A stretch of DNA of 5,101 nt, from contig PMDM01000317.1 in assembly GCA_003155565.1 (NCBI GenBank), positions 1 to 5,101 on the forward strand, read 5' to 3'. The stretch is from Methylococcaceae bacterium. Lineage in GTDB: Bacteria; Pseudomonadota; Gammaproteobacteria; Methylococcales; Methylomonadaceae. Made by a program: the position numbers and the translations under genes. Positions 4,703 through 5,101 of the stretch are shown here, piece after piece. Within the stretch, counting starts at the first letter, position 1. Every line of letters begins with the position of its first letter. Under the pieces are notes generated by a model. The model saw only the letters and a list, made by a program, of their open reading frames with translations, did not search any database and was not told the origin of the DNA.

Positions 4703-5101
4703 TTATAACAAGGTTCTTATTTTAGCCAACACGGCGGCACTCTCCGCATCCAGTTTGGCGATTTCTACCATAATTTCCTGTGGATTGCGATGTTGCACTA
4801 CTTCGTTGCGGCTGGGATTTTTCACCGAGAGATCATAAGTGGCTTCGGTAAGTTCAGCCACTGAAATGCTCCAAGAATTTGGGCTGTCCGCTTTGGTCTT
4901 TTGCAAGGTAACAAACTCGGTAAGGTCAGCTTCATTGAGTGGGTTGGTTTTGCCGAGGTTGCGGTCTAGGTTGAGCTGGTAAAACCAGACGTTTCTGGTT
5001 GGTGCGCCTTTCTCAAAGAACAGCACTACGGTTTTTACGCCAGCACCCGTGAATGTGCCACCCGGCATATCCAGCACGGTGTGGAGGTTGCAGCTCTCGA
5101 G
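4703..5101 (-). CDS. hsdM: Type I modification methyltransferase subunit HsdM, C-terminal part (cut by window edge)
   Basis: This is the adenine-N6 methyltransferase subunit of the type I complex, represented by its last 132 residues. The frame is open to base 5101. LHTVLDMPGGTFTGAGVKTV (from about residue 6 of the visible part) followed by LFFEKG is the conserved C-terminal strand block of N6-MTase HsdM proteins, commonly seen as LHTILRLPxGTFyAxGVKTnVLFF. A helical tail ending in EIAKLDAESAAVLAKIRTLL is the part expected to pack against the HsdS coils. The SAM-binding and NPPF catalytic motifs lie upstream of this window and cannot be checked. The TAA at 4705-4703 is followed 8 nt later by the HEPN start, and the HEPN ribosome site sits in that gap. 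Confidence 0.94.
   Translation of the reverse strand, partial: LESCNLHTVLDMPGGTFTGAGVKTVVLFFEKGAPTRNVWFYQLNLDRNLGKTNPLNEADLTEFVTLQKTKADSPNSWSISVAELTEATYDLSVKNPSRNEVVQHRNPQEIMVEIAKLDAESAAVLAKIRTLL

Noticed and set aside
1..5101. Insertion sequence or transposase remnants
   Set aside because: No transposase frame and no terminal inverted repeats of IS type were found; the REP doublet is the only mobile-type sequence seen.

Overview
The window is one nearly complete, minus-strand type I restriction-modification (RM) locus carrying several toxin-antitoxin-like modules. It suggests a free-living or environmental proteobacterium, most likely gamma or beta. The grounds are the proteobacterial style of every protein, moderate GC, E. 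coli-like sigma-70 promoters, and a TTCGACAGGCTCACCACGAAC-type REP doublet that I recall from many such genomes. The species cannot be named from this window. All genes read right to left, so transcription order runs from high to low coordinates.

Layout in transcription order: (1) 5101-4703, the C-terminal end of HsdM (DNA methyltransferase subunit), cut by the window edge. (2) 4694-4284, a HEPN protein of the HI0074 family, and 4284-3988, its MNT nucleotidyltransferase partner, joined by a TGATG stop/start overlap. (3) 3977-2844, HsdS (specificity subunit) with two target-recognition domains. (4) 2842-2762, a REP/REPIN-like doublet whose hairpin begins one base after the hsdS stop codon. (5) 2716-2685, a toxin-antitoxin promoter buried inside a 32-bp dyad, followed by a Phd/YefM-type antitoxin (2651-2400) and a PIN-domain toxin (2392-1940, GTG start). 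(6) 1939-1694, an intergenic region with a fossil-like copy of the hsdR gene start, an AT-rich hairpin, and an array of seven TGTCGAT/ATCGACA half-sites in near 10-bp register around a good sigma-70 promoter. (7) 1693-563, a class II Fic AMP-transferase with an N-terminal inhibitory motif and a C-terminal region resembling a winged helix. (8) 566-1, the N-terminal 188 residues of HsdR (restriction and translocation subunit), whose ATG overlaps the fic stop codon (ATGA).

Reading the whole: methylation and specificity genes (hsdM, hsdS) sit in one transcription unit that also holds a HEPN/MNT pair. The restriction gene hsdR is split off into a second unit led by fic and driven from an operator-rich promoter. 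A self-regulating Phd/PIN cassette lies between the two units. The architecture would allow restriction to be expressed separately from, and perhaps later than, modification. It also ties hsdR translation to fic. The fic-hsdR operator array, and a possible role for Fic as its own regulator and as regulator of hsdR, is the least explained part of the window.
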